From: an uncultured Erysipelotrichaceae bacterium
GTDB taxonomy: Bacteria; Bacillota_I; Bacilli_A; Erysipelotrichales; Erysipelotrichaceae
DNA length: 33,988 nt
Direction of reading: 5' to 3'
Assembly (NCBI GenBank): GCA_944327105.1
Contig: CALVGN010000053.1
Span: 1 to 33,988 of the forward strand
Program-made: the position numbers and the translations under genes
Part shown: positions 1-8,849 of the stretch, piece by piece
How positions within the stretch are numbered: position 1 is the first letter of the stretch
Layout: each line of letters starts with the position of its first letter
The notes under the pieces: model-generated
What the model saw: the letters and a program-made list of their open reading frames with translations, nothing else
Database searches by the model: none
Told to the model about the DNA's origin: nothing

Positions 1-1960
1 CCTGATTCAGACAATCCGTAACTGCATCGAGAATACGGTTGCTGGTCAACGTTGAACCACTGATCGTATCCACATTGACACTGTTGTTTTCCACAATGAT
101 ACCCGGCAGATCCGCTAATGCGGCATCGGAGATACCATCGGTTTCACTTTCTTCAGCCACTTCCACAGCAGCGATCTTACCATCGGCAATGGTCACATTG
201 ACGGTCATCGGACCTTCCTGACCATCCACGGTCGCCGTGTAATCACCATCCGTCAATGCAGTGCTCATATCGAAGCGTTCTTCAACCGGTGCCGCTTCGG
301 CAACAAACAGATCGGCATCAAAGATGTTGCTGGCTTCATGGACTTCGTAATCGGTTGCCAATGTATCGTTCATCACGACTTCACCGGCGATATGACCGAA
401 TGTGATCGGACCCATGACACCGGTACCACCGGAGACGAATTTGCCCCAGATACCACCGGTGACTTCACCGGCTGCATACAGACCCGGAATGACGTTACCA
501 TTTTCATCCAATACATGCGTATCGGTATCGATGGTCACACCACCCAACGTCATGACAACCAATGCTTTTAACGGAATCGCATAATAGGTGTCACCTTCAA
601 TCGTATTGATGGCTAAATTGTAGGTATTGGTGCCCACTTCGGCCGGATCATAGCTGCGGCCGAATTCATCGGTTCCACCAGCTTCAACGCTTGCGTTGTA
701 GGCCTCGACGGTCGCAACCAGATTTTCAGCCGGCACACCGATCTTTTCAGCCAGTTCTTCCAAACTGGATGCGCTTTGGACCAGTTGTTCAGCTCTGCCG
801 CCTTCAGCAAAGTAAAGATCAAACATGGAAGAACCACCAGCAGCTCGCAGATCTTCAACGATCTTATCAGTGAAGATATCGTATTGAACGGCACCCGGCT
901 GTTCTTCTAACGCCACTTCACGCACGTCCACTTTGTCTTCCTGTTCGTTGACAAAGCGTTCACCATTCTGGTTGACGCAAATACCGCCGGCTTTCCATGT
1001 ATAAGTGGAACCGATCGTACCACTGCGTTCGCCGGTTTGAACACCCATCGGGAATGTCGGGATGTACGCCATCTTTTCTTCATCGACATAAGCGCCGACT
1101 TCCTGCATCATGCGGAGGCCTTCACCCATGCTGGTGGTGCTGGAAAGATAACCATCACCATTTGGTGCATACATTTCCAGTAATTTGAAGTTTCCGGAAT
1201 AACCGCCCGTTGCCATGATGACCCCTTTATTCGCAGTGTAGAGAATGGTATTACCATCGGCATCGACGGCTTCCACACTCAATACTTGGCCTTGATCATT
1301 GGCAACCAATTTGGTTGCGGTGGTATTCAGATCGATTTCCACATTTTCCAATGTGGCAACATAGGTATCCAACACTTCCAATGCGGCAGAAGAATACTTC
1401 TCACTGTCATCCGGACGTGCTTTATACGTACGCTGGACACTGTAAAGCTGATGTTCCGGTGCAAAGACGGCTTTACAGCCATTCTGTTCCGTAAAGGTGT
1501 TGTCGCTTAATCCATGTTCGAGCATCCATTCAAACATCGGGGTATCGGCTTCAACGAAGCGTTTGATCAAAGCTTTGTCACCCAATTGGGCACCGTTGTT
1601 GTAAATGTCTTCTTCGAAAGATTCAAACGAATCTTCGATGCCGCATTCTTCCTGCAAGGAAGTCATAGCGGCGGACATGGAACCGCTGGTCAGATTCAGG
1701 TTACCGCCAGTACGGGTGGCTTTATCGATGATGATGACATTGGTAGCACCATTGTCAACAGCACTGATGGCAGCGGATAAACCGGCACCACCGGCACCAA
1801 CGATAATGACATCTGCGGTCTTGGTTTCACTATAAGCTGTTTCACTTGTGGCTGTGGTGGTCGGAGCTGTCGTTTCGGTTGTGGTTCCAGTTGTGGAACT
1901 GCAGGCAGCCATGGACGCAACCATCGCCAATGAAAGCAGCGATGCAAGTGTCTTTTTCAT
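1..1960 (-). CDS. Secreted lipoprotein FAD/FMN flavoreductase (fumarate/urocanate reductase-like), 3' end cut by window edge
   Basis: The frame is open from the ATG at 1960 to base 1, giving about 653 codons without a stop. An SD (GGAGGTAA) lies just upstream. The N-terminus is a lipoprotein signal (MKKTLASLLSLAMVASMAAC, lipid Cys20), then a Thr-rich linker and a Rossmann FAD site (VGAGGAG, residues 54-60). The middle reads ERFVNE near residue 333. Near 470-530 come a GGVTID segment, GLYAAGEVTGG and ITFGHIAGE, as in flavocytochrome c fumarate reductases. SGSTLTSNR near residue 633 matches the FMN_bind motif, where a Thr carries covalent FMN. The protein is therefore probably exported and lipid-anchored, passing electrons from FMN to FAD to a small organic acceptor. 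Residues used by fumarate reductases (HHTMGG His, the TRDKAS Arg, the NR Arg after GEVTGG) are not visible, so the substrate is probably not fumarate. It is divergent from an AraC regulator that may control it. Confidence 0.9.
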   Translation of the reverse strand, partial: MKKTLASLLSLAMVASMAACSSTTGTTTETTAPTTTATSETAYSETKTADVIIVGAGGAGLSAAISAVDNGATNVIIIDKATRTGGNLNLTSGSMSAAMTSLQEECGIEDSFESFEEDIYNNGAQLGDKALIKRFVEADTPMFEWMLEHGLSDNTFTEQNGCKAVFAPEHQLYSVQRTYKARPDDSEKYSSAALEVLDTYVATLENVEIDLNTTATKLVANDQGQVLSVEAVDADGNTILYTANKGVIMATGGYSGNFKLLEMYAPNGDGYLSSTTSMGEGLRMMQEVGAYVDEEKMAYIPTFPMGVQTGERSGTIGSTYTWKAGGICVNQNGERFVNEQEDKVDVREVALEEQPGAVQYDIFTDKIVEDLRAAGGSSMFDLYFAEGGRAEQLVQSASSLEELAEKIGVPAENLVATVEAYNASVEAGGTDEFGRSYDPAEVGTNTYNLAINTIEGDTYYAIPLKALVVMTLGGVTIDTDTHVLDENGNVIPGLYAAGEVTGGIWGKFVSGGTGVMGPITFGHIAGEVVMNDTLATDYEVHEASNIFDADLFVAEAAPVEERFDMSTALTDGDYTATVDGQEGPMTVNVTIADGKIAAVEVAEESETDGISDAALADLPGIIVENNSVNVDTISGSTLTSNRILDAVTDCLNQ

Positions 1961-1982
1961 TTTATTACCTCCATTGGCTCAC

Positions 1983-2011
1983 ATTTTAGTCACATGTGTA
2001 TCGATTCACAA
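1983..2011 (-). promoter_or_regulatory. Predicted sigma-A promoter of the flavoreductase
   Basis: Read on the minus strand, a TTGTGA -35 (2006-2011) and a TAAAAT -10 (1983-1988) are separated by 17 bases, 22 bases before the start codon. Both boxes are near consensus. Confidence 0.55.
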
Positions 2012-2020
2012 TGGTGGAAG

Positions 2021-2061
2021 CAGTGACAAATTTGTCAATTTCAGTGATAAATCTTTATAAT
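2021..2061 (+). promoter_or_regulatory. AraC-gene promoter with direct-repeat operator
   Basis: A TTGTCA -35 (2032-2037) and a perfect TATAAT -10 (2056-2061) are 18 bases apart. CAGTGACAAAT (2021-2031) and CAGTGATAAAT (2042-2052) form a direct repeat with 10 of 11 bases identical and a 21-base period, the usual geometry of AraC/XylS half-sites. The first repeat also belongs to a perfect 14-base palindrome (2024-2037, TGACAAATTTGTCA) that covers the -35. Binding here would probably repress the regulator gene itself and could also act on the divergent flavoreductase promoter. Confidence 0.6.
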
Positions 2062-2093
2062 ATTTATAGAATTCACAAGGATGGAGGGAACGT

Positions 2094-2957
2094 ATGTCAT
2101 TGATGCCGATTCATAATCAGATCAGTGTAGATCCATTGTCCACATTGCTCAATGCCATTGAGTTCAAGGTGTATAATTTCGGTCGCTTACGCGTCGATTA
2201 TCCGTTCAAACAGGAAAACAATCTGTTGGGCAATTTCAAACTGGTGATCATCAATGAAGGAAAGGTGGATCTGACCATCGATCGATATGCATTTGAACTG
2301 CATGCCGATGATATCGTGATCCTACCTCCTTTGATGGCGCACACCATCGAAAGCAAGGGTGGGATCAGTGATCATTACTATCTGCATTTTGATACATCCA
2401 ATATCAGCCAGCGGGTGGCACTGGCCTGCTTGTTTCCCAAAGGCTTTGCGGTATATCCGGCTGCTTTTCCTTCTGTGTTTCGACCACTATTTGAAATGGT
2501 CGATACATCCGTTAAAACCAAACGCAGTGGTTGTGCCTATGCGGCACGATGCCTATTACAGATCACCATCGGATTTACTCAGACTCAGACTGTGATGAAA
2601 CAATCGATCACGCTTAATCCCAACAATACACGAAAACAGCAATTGGTGGCCAAGGCCATGGAGTATGTGGATCGTCATCTGTATGAGGCCATCAGTGTCA
2701 ATGATCTATGCAATGCGTTAGGGGTCACCCAATCGTATCTAAGACAATGTTTTTTTTCGGTATTCCATATGAGTACCAAATCCTTTTTGGATACCTATAA
2801 ACTGCATTATATCGAAAGTGAATTGATCCAAACCGACCGTAATATTTCAGATATTGCGGCACGGTATGGTTATACCAGTATCTTCGCTTTTTCCACCCTA
2901 TTCAAAAAAATCTACCATATGTCGCCATTGCAGTATCGAAAAGCCCATTCGCATTAA
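2094..2957 (+). CDS. AraC-family transcriptional regulator
   Basis: A 287-residue protein starting at an ATG 5 bases after GGAGGG. The N-terminal half (about 20-160) looks like an AraC cupin sensor domain (LGNFKLVIINEG, then DDIVILPPLMAH). The C-terminal 100 residues hold the two AraC helix-turn-helices: SVNDLCNALGVTQSYLRQCF, and ISDIAARYGYTS followed by FSTLFKKIYHMSPLQYR. It probably senses a small ligand and controls the divergent flavoreductase. Its stop codon lies inside a terminator palindrome shared with phoR, so the protein ends in KAHSH. The family assignment is secure; the ligand cannot be told. Confidence 0.92.
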   Translation: MSLMPIHNQISVDPLSTLLNAIEFKVYNFGRLRVDYPFKQENNLLGNFKLVIINEGKVDLTIDRYAFELHADDIVILPPLMAHTIESKGGISDHYYLHFDTSNISQRVALACLFPKGFAVYPAAFPSVFRPLFEMVDTSVKTKRSGCAYAARCLLQITIGFTQTQTVMKQSITLNPNNTRKQQLVAKAMEYVDRHLYEAISVNDLCNALGVTQSYLRQCFFSVFHMSTKSFLDTYKLHYIESELIQTDRNISDIAARYGYTSIFAFSTLFKKIYHMSPLQYRKAHSH

Positions 2958-2971
2958 TGCGAATGGGCTTT
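2940..2971. terminator. Bidirectional terminator palindrome shared by araC-type gene and phoR
   Basis: A perfect 32-base palindrome centred on TTAA at 2954-2957, with T-rich sequence on either exit (TTTATTTTC on the plus strand, TTTTCGATAC on the minus strand). It contains the stop codons of both convergent genes (2955-2957 plus, 2954-2956 minus), and both proteins therefore end with KAHSH. Confidence 0.85.
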
Positions 2972-4630
2972 ATTTTCAAACTGCAATGGCAATACCACGG
3001 TAAAGATGGTCCCACCATTAAGTCCCGGTGATTCGACCTCAACCGTTCCATGATGGAACTGAACACCATGTTTGACGATCGATAGTCCAAGACCCGTCCC
3101 TTCTATGGTTGAACTGTGACTTTTATCCGCTCGATAAAACCGTTCAAAGATCCGTGCCTGATCACTTGCGGCAATGCCGATACCATCATCCTTGACCTGA
3201 ATGATCAAGGATGAGTCATTGACACTCCAGCTGACCCAGACATGACCATTGTCCCGATTGTATTTGATGGCATTATCGACCAGATTGCTCATGATCTCAT
3301 CAATAATGGAAGGAACCACATCGATCAAAACGGATGGACCGCTACAGCTGATCGATACATGATGTTTATTCGCTTTATCCGCATGATGGGCCACCACAGC
3401 TTTGGCTAATTCAGCAAAATCAATGGTTTCATAATCCTGACCACGGTATCCATCATCCAATCTGGATAAATGGATGATATCTTCGACCAATTGCAATAAC
3501 CGCGATGCCTGATCATAAATTTCAGTGGCGATATATGGCAGATCCACCGCATCGACCATCCCGTTTTTCATCAATTCACTGTAACCTAGAATACTGGTCA
3601 AAGGGGTTTTCAATTCATGGGAAACATTGGCACTGAATTCACAACGCATCTGCTCCTGCATTTTGGTTTCGGTCACATCCAGTAGCAATATGGTGGCACC
3701 ATTGATCACACCGGAACTTTTGACACCGCTGCCAAGCACACGGATATAGCGTTGATTGATTTCAAGGGTACAGGTGCCATGACCACTTTCCAACGTATCA
3801 TTGATGGCATTCATAAAATCCACATCATGACAAAACTGGGCCACAGAGCCTTTGTTAAACCCACTTAATCCGAATAAACGCAATGCAGACGCATTGACGG
3901 ATAAAACCATGGCATTGGCATTGATGACGATCAATCCTTCATTCATATTGGAGGTGATCGAATCAAACTCTTTCTGGTTTTGCTTTAATGTGGCCATTTG
4001 CGTTTCGATGGTGCGATTTTGTTGTTCCAGTTTATTCAATAACGGAGATAATTCGCGATAAATGGATAAAGACGGATGGTCAGGATCGATGGTATTGATC
4101 GGTTCCACCAATAATCGTGCCAGCCGTTTGGCTAAACCATACGCCACGATCATGGTTAAGACCACCGCCCAGAAAAATTCCGAAATCACCTGAGATACCA
4201 TACCCGATAATGAAGCAATGGATACGGATAATCTTAAAAACGTCCCATCATCCAACTCACGTGCATAATACAGATAATCCACACCCAATGTATTGCTTTT
4301 ACGACGACTGTAGCCATCGTTATCGGTAGTGGCTTGTTGGATCTCATCGCGGTTTAAATGATTCTCCATGGTCGCACTGTCGGCTCTGGAATCAAACAGT
4401 ACCGTCCCATCCGCATCGATCCAGCTGATCCGGGTGGAACTGTTGAGTTGGTTAAGGTAATCGATTCCCTTTTGGTTGATCCCAGTTTCCACAAAATCGG
4501 CTTCGGATGCCAATGCAAGCGAAACAGCGCTTTGATTCTGGTTCATGGAAAAACCGATCATCAAAGCGCCAAGTACGAATATGGTCACGACCACACAGGT
4601 CATGATGGTCATAAAGATACGTTTGGTCAT
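2954..4630 (-). CDS. phoR: Phosphate-regulon sensor histidine kinase PhoR
   Basis: A 558-residue membrane kinase. TM1 is at about 6-26, an extracytoplasmic sensor of about 120 residues follows, TM2 is at about 151-166, a PAS-like domain covers about 222-325 (EFDSITSNMNEGLIVINANA), and the HisKA H-box is SANVSHELKTPLTS with His338. N-box (EIMSNLVDNAIKYN), G1 (DDGIGI) and GTGLGLSIV follow. In this family it autophosphorylates and passes phosphate to PhoP when phosphate, sensed through PstSCAB/PhoU, is low. It overlaps the upstream phoP by ATGA, so translation is coupled. It is the last gene of the pst operon, which makes the circuit self-amplifying. The tail KAHSH is encoded by the shared terminator. 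Confidence 0.93.
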   Translation of the reverse strand: MTKRIFMTIMTCVVVTIFVLGALMIGFSMNQNQSAVSLALASEADFVETGINQKGIDYLNQLNSSTRISWIDADGTVLFDSRADSATMENHLNRDEIQQATTDNDGYSRRKSNTLGVDYLYYARELDDGTFLRLSVSIASLSGMVSQVISEFFWAVVLTMIVAYGLAKRLARLLVEPINTIDPDHPSLSIYRELSPLLNKLEQQNRTIETQMATLKQNQKEFDSITSNMNEGLIVINANAMVLSVNASALRLFGLSGFNKGSVAQFCHDVDFMNAINDTLESGHGTCTLEINQRYIRVLGSGVKSSGVINGATILLLDVTETKMQEQMRCEFSANVSHELKTPLTSILGYSELMKNGMVDAVDLPYIATEIYDQASRLLQLVEDIIHLSRLDDGYRGQDYETIDFAELAKAVVAHHADKANKHHVSISCSGPSVLIDVVPSIIDEIMSNLVDNAIKYNRDNGHVWVSWSVNDSSLIIQVKDDGIGIAASDQARIFERFYRADKSHSSTIEGTGLGLSIVKHGVQFHHGTVEVESPGLNGGTIFTVVLPLQFENKAHSH

Positions 4631-5298
4631 ATGCGTTCTGCAATGCGATATCCCACACCGCGTACGGTTTCGATCACATCCCCTTTGTCCAATAACTTGG
4701 ATCGCAAAGTACGGATATGCACATCCACGGTACGGCTGGTATAGGCTTCATCATAGCCCCAGATGGTATCGAGAAGATACTCTCGGGTAAAACAATAACC
4801 CGGACGACTCATCAATGTGGCCAACAACTCAAATTCTTTTTTGGTCAATGCGATGGTCATACCATCGATCTTGACGACATGTTTGGCTTTGTCCACTTCG
4901 ATCCCGTCAATGGAAAGGATACTGGTATTGATGGCATGGCTACGGCGTAACACTGCTTTGATACGTGCCAATAATTCCATCATGCCAAATGGTTTGGAAA
5001 TATAATCATCCGCGCCTTCATCCAATCCCAACACTTTGTCATATTCACTGCTTTTGGCCGTGATCATGATCACGGGGATATCTTTGGTGGCAAAGGATGC
5101 TTTTAACCGTTTGAGAATGGTAATCCCATCTTCTTTCGGTAACATGATATCCAATAAAATCAATTCCGGGGTATCTTTTTTCATAGCATTCCAGAAGCCA
5201 TCGGGTTCTTCGAACCCGCTGGCTTCCATGCCTTGTTTGTTTAAGGTATACAGGATGAGTTTACGGATGGATGGATCATCTTCAAGTATATAGATCAT
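4627..5298 (-). CDS. phoP: Phosphate-regulon response regulator PhoP/PhoB
   Basis: A 223-residue OmpR/PhoB-type regulator. The receiver domain has acidic Asp7/Asp8, phosphoacceptor Asp50 (LILLDIMLP), Thr80 and Lys102 (SKPF). The C-terminal winged helix ends in TRTVDVHIRTLRSKL and VRGVGYRI. I start it at the ATG of MIYILEDD (5298), preceded by AGGATGG 7 bases upstream and 16 bases after the phoU stop; the in-frame start at 5334 would overlap phoU and lacks this fit. A TGGTCGAACCA palindrome overlaps the start codon. Phosphorylated PhoP should bind the Pho-box-like repeats upstream of pstS. Confidence 0.93.
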   Translation of the reverse strand: MIYILEDDPSIRKLILYTLNKQGMEASGFEEPDGFWNAMKKDTPELILLDIMLPKEDGITILKRLKASFATKDIPVIMITAKSSEYDKVLGLDEGADDYISKPFGMMELLARIKAVLRRSHAINTSILSIDGIEVDKAKHVVKIDGMTIALTKKEFELLATLMSRPGYCFTREYLLDTIWGYDEAYTSRTVDVHIRTLRSKLLDKGDVIETVRGVGYRIAERI

Positions 5299-5314
5299 GG
5301 TCGAACCATCCTGA

Positions 5315-5959
5315 TTATTGCGCACCTTCCACACAGAAGATCACGGATTCACTCACATTGACACTGTGATCACCGATACGTTCCAGATACTTGGCGATCA
5401 TCAATACATCCACCCAGTTTTCCAATTCATTTTCATCCGGATTGAGCGTTTTGATCAATTGCTGACGGATGGTTTTGAAACATCCATCGACATTATCATC
5501 CATCTTGGAAACACTTTTAGCCAACGTGGCATCCCGGGTAACGAAGCTTTGAATGGATTGATGCAGCATATTGGTCACCAATTTGGCCATTTGGACCAAG
5601 GTGGGATTGGTTGCACCATTCAATCCATGGTTGCTTTCCATCAAATCCGCAATATCACTGGTTTGATCCGCGATGCGTTCCAGATCAGCTACCATCTTCA
5701 TCACACTGCTGATTAAGCGAAGATCACCCGCCACAGGTTGTTGGGAGAAGATCACCTTGATGCAGGCACTTTCCAATGTTTTCTGCAATTCATCCGTTTT
5801 TTGCTCATACTCATGGATCTGCTGGCATGTCTTGGTCAGATCATTTTCATGCTGCAGCAGATTCACCACATTGGTGCAGGCACTTTCACAATACGCACCC
5901 ATCTGAATCAGATCCGCATTGAGATCCGATAATTCCTTTTCAAATAATGTTCGCATCAT
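5315..5959 (-). CDS. phoU: Phosphate signalling protein PhoU
   Basis: A 214-residue all-helical protein with the two PhoU repeats: the first has [18 protein letters not shown] and [22 protein letters not shown], the second ends with [21 protein letters not shown]. The E/DRxxDxxxxxxE-type metal-binding signatures (LERIADQ, LERIGDH) are present in both halves. PhoU links PstB activity to PhoR and restrains the Pho response when phosphate is plentiful. The start overlaps the pstB stop; ATGs at 5959 and 5956 are both possible. Confidence 0.93.
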   Translation of the reverse strand: MMRTLFEKELSDLNADLIQMGAYCESACTNVVNLLQHENDLTKTCQQIHEYEQKTDELQKTLESACIKVIFSQQPVAGDLRLISSVMKMVADLERIADQTSDIADLMESNHGLNGATNPTLVQMAKLVTNMLHQSIQSFVTRDATLAKSVSKMDDNVDGCFKTIRQQLIKTLNPDENELENWVDVLMIAKYLERIGDHSVNVSESVIFCVEGAQ

Positions 5960-6711
5960 CCAAACCGTCCTGTAATGTAATTTTCCGTCCGCTTGTCATG
6001 CGGGGTATTGAAGATGACATCGGTTTTGTCCATCTCCACCACTTCCCCCAGCAGGAAGAACGCCGTGTAATCACTGATACGGGCCGCCTGCTGCATATTA
6101 TGCGTGACGATAACAATAGTATAATCTTTTTTCAATTCCAAAATGAGATCTTCGATCTTATTGGTACTGATCGGATCCAGTGCACTGGTGGGTTCATCCA
6201 TCAAAATGACTTCCGGGCTCATGGCAATGGCGCGCGCGATACACAAGCGCTGCTGCTGTCCGCCGGATAAACCCAGTGCTGAATCGTGCAAGCGATCCTT
6301 GACTTCATCATACAAGGCCACTCCTTTTAAGGAATTGATGACGATCTCATCGAGTTTTTTGCGATCTTTCAACCCTTGGCAACGGGGACCATAGGCAATG
6401 TTGTCATAGACACTCATTGGAAATGGATTCGGTTTTTGAAATACCATGCCTACTTTGGTTCTTAGATCGACGATATCCTGTGCTTTGGAGAAGATATCGA
6501 TGCCTTGGTGAATGATGGCGCCTGAGATGCGGCACCCTTCGATCAGATCATTCATGCGATCCAAACAACGCAGGAAAGTGGATTTACCACAGCCACTGGG
6601 GCCGATGAACGCCGTGACTGCATTCGATTCGATCGCCATGTTGATATTGGTCAGGGCTTGTTTTTCCCCGTACCATAAATTCAGATTTTTGACATCAAAA
6701 CAAAGTTCCAT
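5956..6711 (-). CDS. pstB: Phosphate ABC transporter ATPase PstB
   Basis: A 251-residue ABC ATPase of normal family length. Walker A is GPSGCGKST (37-45), the Q-loop is [15 protein letters not shown], the signature is LSGGQQQR (148-155), Walker B is VILMDEP (168-174) and the H-loop is VTHNMQQA. The [10 protein letters not shown] segment is diagnostic for PstB. It lies 12 bases after pstA, with an AAAGGA ribosome site, and overlaps phoU. It drives phosphate import with PstC/PstA. Confidence 0.97.
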   Translation of the reverse strand: MELCFDVKNLNLWYGEKQALTNINMAIESNAVTAFIGPSGCGKSTFLRCLDRMNDLIEGCRISGAIIHQGIDIFSKAQDIVDLRTKVGMVFQKPNPFPMSVYDNIAYGPRCQGLKDRKKLDEIVINSLKGVALYDEVKDRLHDSALGLSGGQQQRLCIARAIAMSPEVILMDEPTSALDPISTNKIEDLILELKKDYTIVIVTHNMQQAARISDYTAFFLLGEVVEMDKTDVIFNTPHDKRTENYITGRFG

Positions 6712-6723
6712 GACTGTTTTCCT

Positions 6724-7929
6724 TTACACGAGTCGACGCGAGAAACGCTTCGCCACGACTTTTACGAGAATGTTGATAATAAATACGAGAATTAAGATGA
6801 TCAATGAAATTGCACTGGCCAGTTCATAGTTGGGCTGTTCACCACTCATGATGGACCAGATCATCAAGGAAAGGGAAGTTCCTTGTCCAAGCAAAGTCGG
6901 ATAGTCGTTGATGACGGTGGAGGTGGTATAGACCAAGGCAGCACTTTCACCGATGACACGACCAATACCCAACAAAATACCGGTCAAGATACCATTGACG
7001 GCACAGGGTAAGACCACTTTGAAAATGGTTTGACTCTTGGTTGCACCAAGGGATAATGAACCATCCCGTAATGACTGTGGTACGACCATCAATGCTTCTT
7101 CCGTTGAACGGATAATGGTCGGCAATAAAATAATGGCCAGGGTCAGACCACCCAATAAAATGGATGTACTGGTCGCCCCCATCAACTGCGTGACCGGGAA
7201 TAATACGGTAACACCCATCAAACCATAAACAATGGATGGCACACCGGTCAATGTATCAATCCCGCTTCGAATCAGGGAATTGATCTTGCTTTTGGTGGCA
7301 TATTCATGCAGATAAATGGCCGATGCTATGCCGATCGGCAATGAGATCAACAATGAAATCACGATCAGATACAGAGTGACGATGATTGAACCACGAATAC
7401 CGCCGCCAAGTGTCTGATAATTGATGGAATAGACACCGCTGGATTGATTATCGAGAATATCCACCAATGTGGCGGCATCGCTCATCTGGGTTCTTGATAA
7501 GAATACCCGTTCACCGCTTTGATCAAAATAATACAGTGACTGGACCACACTGTCTTCGTTCAATCCAACCATCTTGCCTTCTTCACCGGCAATCAAAGAT
7601 TCCATATTGGCTAGTGGTGACGATGAATCGATATAGACCACCTGGATCTCATCATCATTGTGTGCGGTGGTGATATCCTTGAAAGCTACCCCGTATTGTT
7701 CACTGTAAACCCCTTCACCATTGTATGGGGCATAGTTGCCGGGATTGGTTTCAACCACGGCAGCATTATATGCGGTGACATTGTAATTGCTGCTTAAAAG
7801 ATGCCAGTTGATACTGGAAGCACCTTGGATAATCAGATACAGCACAATGGCAATCAGAACAAAGACGGAAATCCCACTGGAGATATAGGTCAGACCATCC
7901 AGGATCATATCTTTGGTTTTACGATTCAT
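6724..7929 (-). CDS. pstA: Phosphate ABC transporter permease PstA with large extracytoplasmic insertion
   Basis: The C-terminal 230 residues are a standard PstA permease, with GSIIVTLYLIVISLLISLPIG and the EAA-type cytoplasmic loop (LRDGSLSLGATKSQTIFKVVLP). At 401 residues the protein is about 100 longer than a typical PstA. The extra length lies between TM1 (about 16-35) and TM2 (about 180-200), at about residues 42-176. Part of it (YGVAF, EIQVVYIDSSSPLANM, then GKMVGLNEDSV) resembles a PDZ fold by eye. The insertion would sit outside the membrane near the PstS docking face. The gene overlaps pstC by ATGA. Confidence 0.93.
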   Translation of the reverse strand: MNRKTKDMILDGLTYISSGISVFVLIAIVLYLIIQGASSINWHLLSSNYNVTAYNAAVVETNPGNYAPYNGEGVYSEQYGVAFKDITTAHNDDEIQVVYIDSSSPLANMESLIAGEEGKMVGLNEDSVVQSLYYFDQSGERVFLSRTQMSDAATLVDILDNQSSGVYSINYQTLGGGIRGSIIVTLYLIVISLLISLPIGIASAIYLHEYATKSKINSLIRSGIDTLTGVPSIVYGLMGVTVLFPVTQLMGATSTSILLGGLTLAIILLPTIIRSTEEALMVVPQSLRDGSLSLGATKSQTIFKVVLPCAVNGILTGILLGIGRVIGESAALVYTTSTVINDYPTLLGQGTSLSLMIWSIMSGEQPNYELASAISLIILILVFIINILVKVVAKRFSRRLV

Positions 7930-8849
7930 ACCTGGTTACCGATCCTTTTCTTGACTGCATTCAAAATGGCATTGGAAACAAAGATGACCACGATCAATAC
8001 CAAACCGACCGAGAAACGGATGTCATAATCCAAACCGGTGGTTTCTTTCAATCCAACCAACATGGTACTGGTCAATGTACGGGTGATATCAAAGGGATTG
8101 AAGGTCGGGCCGAATAATTTATTACCGGCCACCATTGCCACGGCAGTGGCTTCACCATAGGCCCGACCCAATCCAAGGATCGCACCGGCAAAGATCCCGC
8201 TTTTGGCAGCGGTCAATACCACTTTGAAGTTGGTTTGGGTTTTGGTGGCACCCAAGGCCAATGATGCCTGTTCGATATCGGGGGATACTGCACGAATGGC
8301 AGTAATACTCATCGAAGTTAATGTGGGGAAGATCATAATGGCCAATAACAGGATCACCGCTAACAAGCTGGATCCGCCATAGGTCACATAACCGAAGGAT
8401 GTGGCCAATGCATCAACGATTTTGGTAATCACACCGGCAGCAAATACACCATAAACCACCGATGGCACACTGGCTAATAATTCAACCACGCTCTGCATGC
8501 CGGTAGCCAGATGCTTGGGCGCGATTTTGGCAATGAACAATGCGGTCAAAACCGAAATCGGGAATGAAAGCAGCAGTGCCAAAAACGAAGCGATCAAAGT
8601 ATTGATGACAATAAAGCCGACCCCATAGACCCCCTGGTCCTGACGATAAACCGTCCCTGTCAAAAAGGCCAACAGGTCGACCTGACCGTATTCATATCCC
8701 GGAAGAAACGGTGAAATTCCTTTGATGAAGACAAAGAGAATGATCACCACAATAAAGCTAGCGGACAGAACCGCCATGGCTAAGAAGAGCCATGAAAAGA
8801 TTCTGTCCAGCAGCTTGTTGCGTTTTACGCAACGGTTATCAATTTGCAT
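7926..8849 (-). CDS. pstC: Phosphate ABC transporter permease PstC
   Basis: A 307-residue permease with about six membrane segments. A cytoplasmic N-terminus precedes TM1 at about 18-40. The transmembrane domain has GVGFIVINTLIASFLALLLSFP and the EAA-like loop EQASLALGATKTQTNFKVVL. The family text ELLASVPSVVYGVFA and GRAYGEATAVAMVAG is clear. Its ATG shares one base with the pstS stop (TAATG), so it is probably translated by coupling; no strong ribosome site of its own is seen. Confidence 0.95.
   Translation of the reverse strand: MQIDNRCVKRNKLLDRIFSWLFLAMAVLSASFIVVIILFVFIKGISPFLPGYEYGQVDLLAFLTGTVYRQDQGVYGVGFIVINTLIASFLALLLSFPISVLTALFIAKIAPKHLATGMQSVVELLASVPSVVYGVFAAGVITKIVDALATSFGYVTYGGSSLLAVILLLAIMIFPTLTSMSITAIRAVSPDIEQASLALGATKTQTNFKVVLTAAKSGIFAGAILGLGRAYGEATAVAMVAGNKLFGPTFNPFDITRTLTSTMLVGLKETTGLDYDIRFSVGLVLIVVIFVSNAILNAVKKRIGNQV

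Noticed and set aside
4358-4744. 128-codon open frame on the plus strand
   Set aside because: It is a shadow of phoR/phoP, with no ribosome site and no recognisable protein sequence.
5299-5334. Upstream start for phoP at 5334
   Set aside because: The extension overlaps phoU and does not match the receiver-domain start; the ATG at 5298 has a fitting ribosome site.
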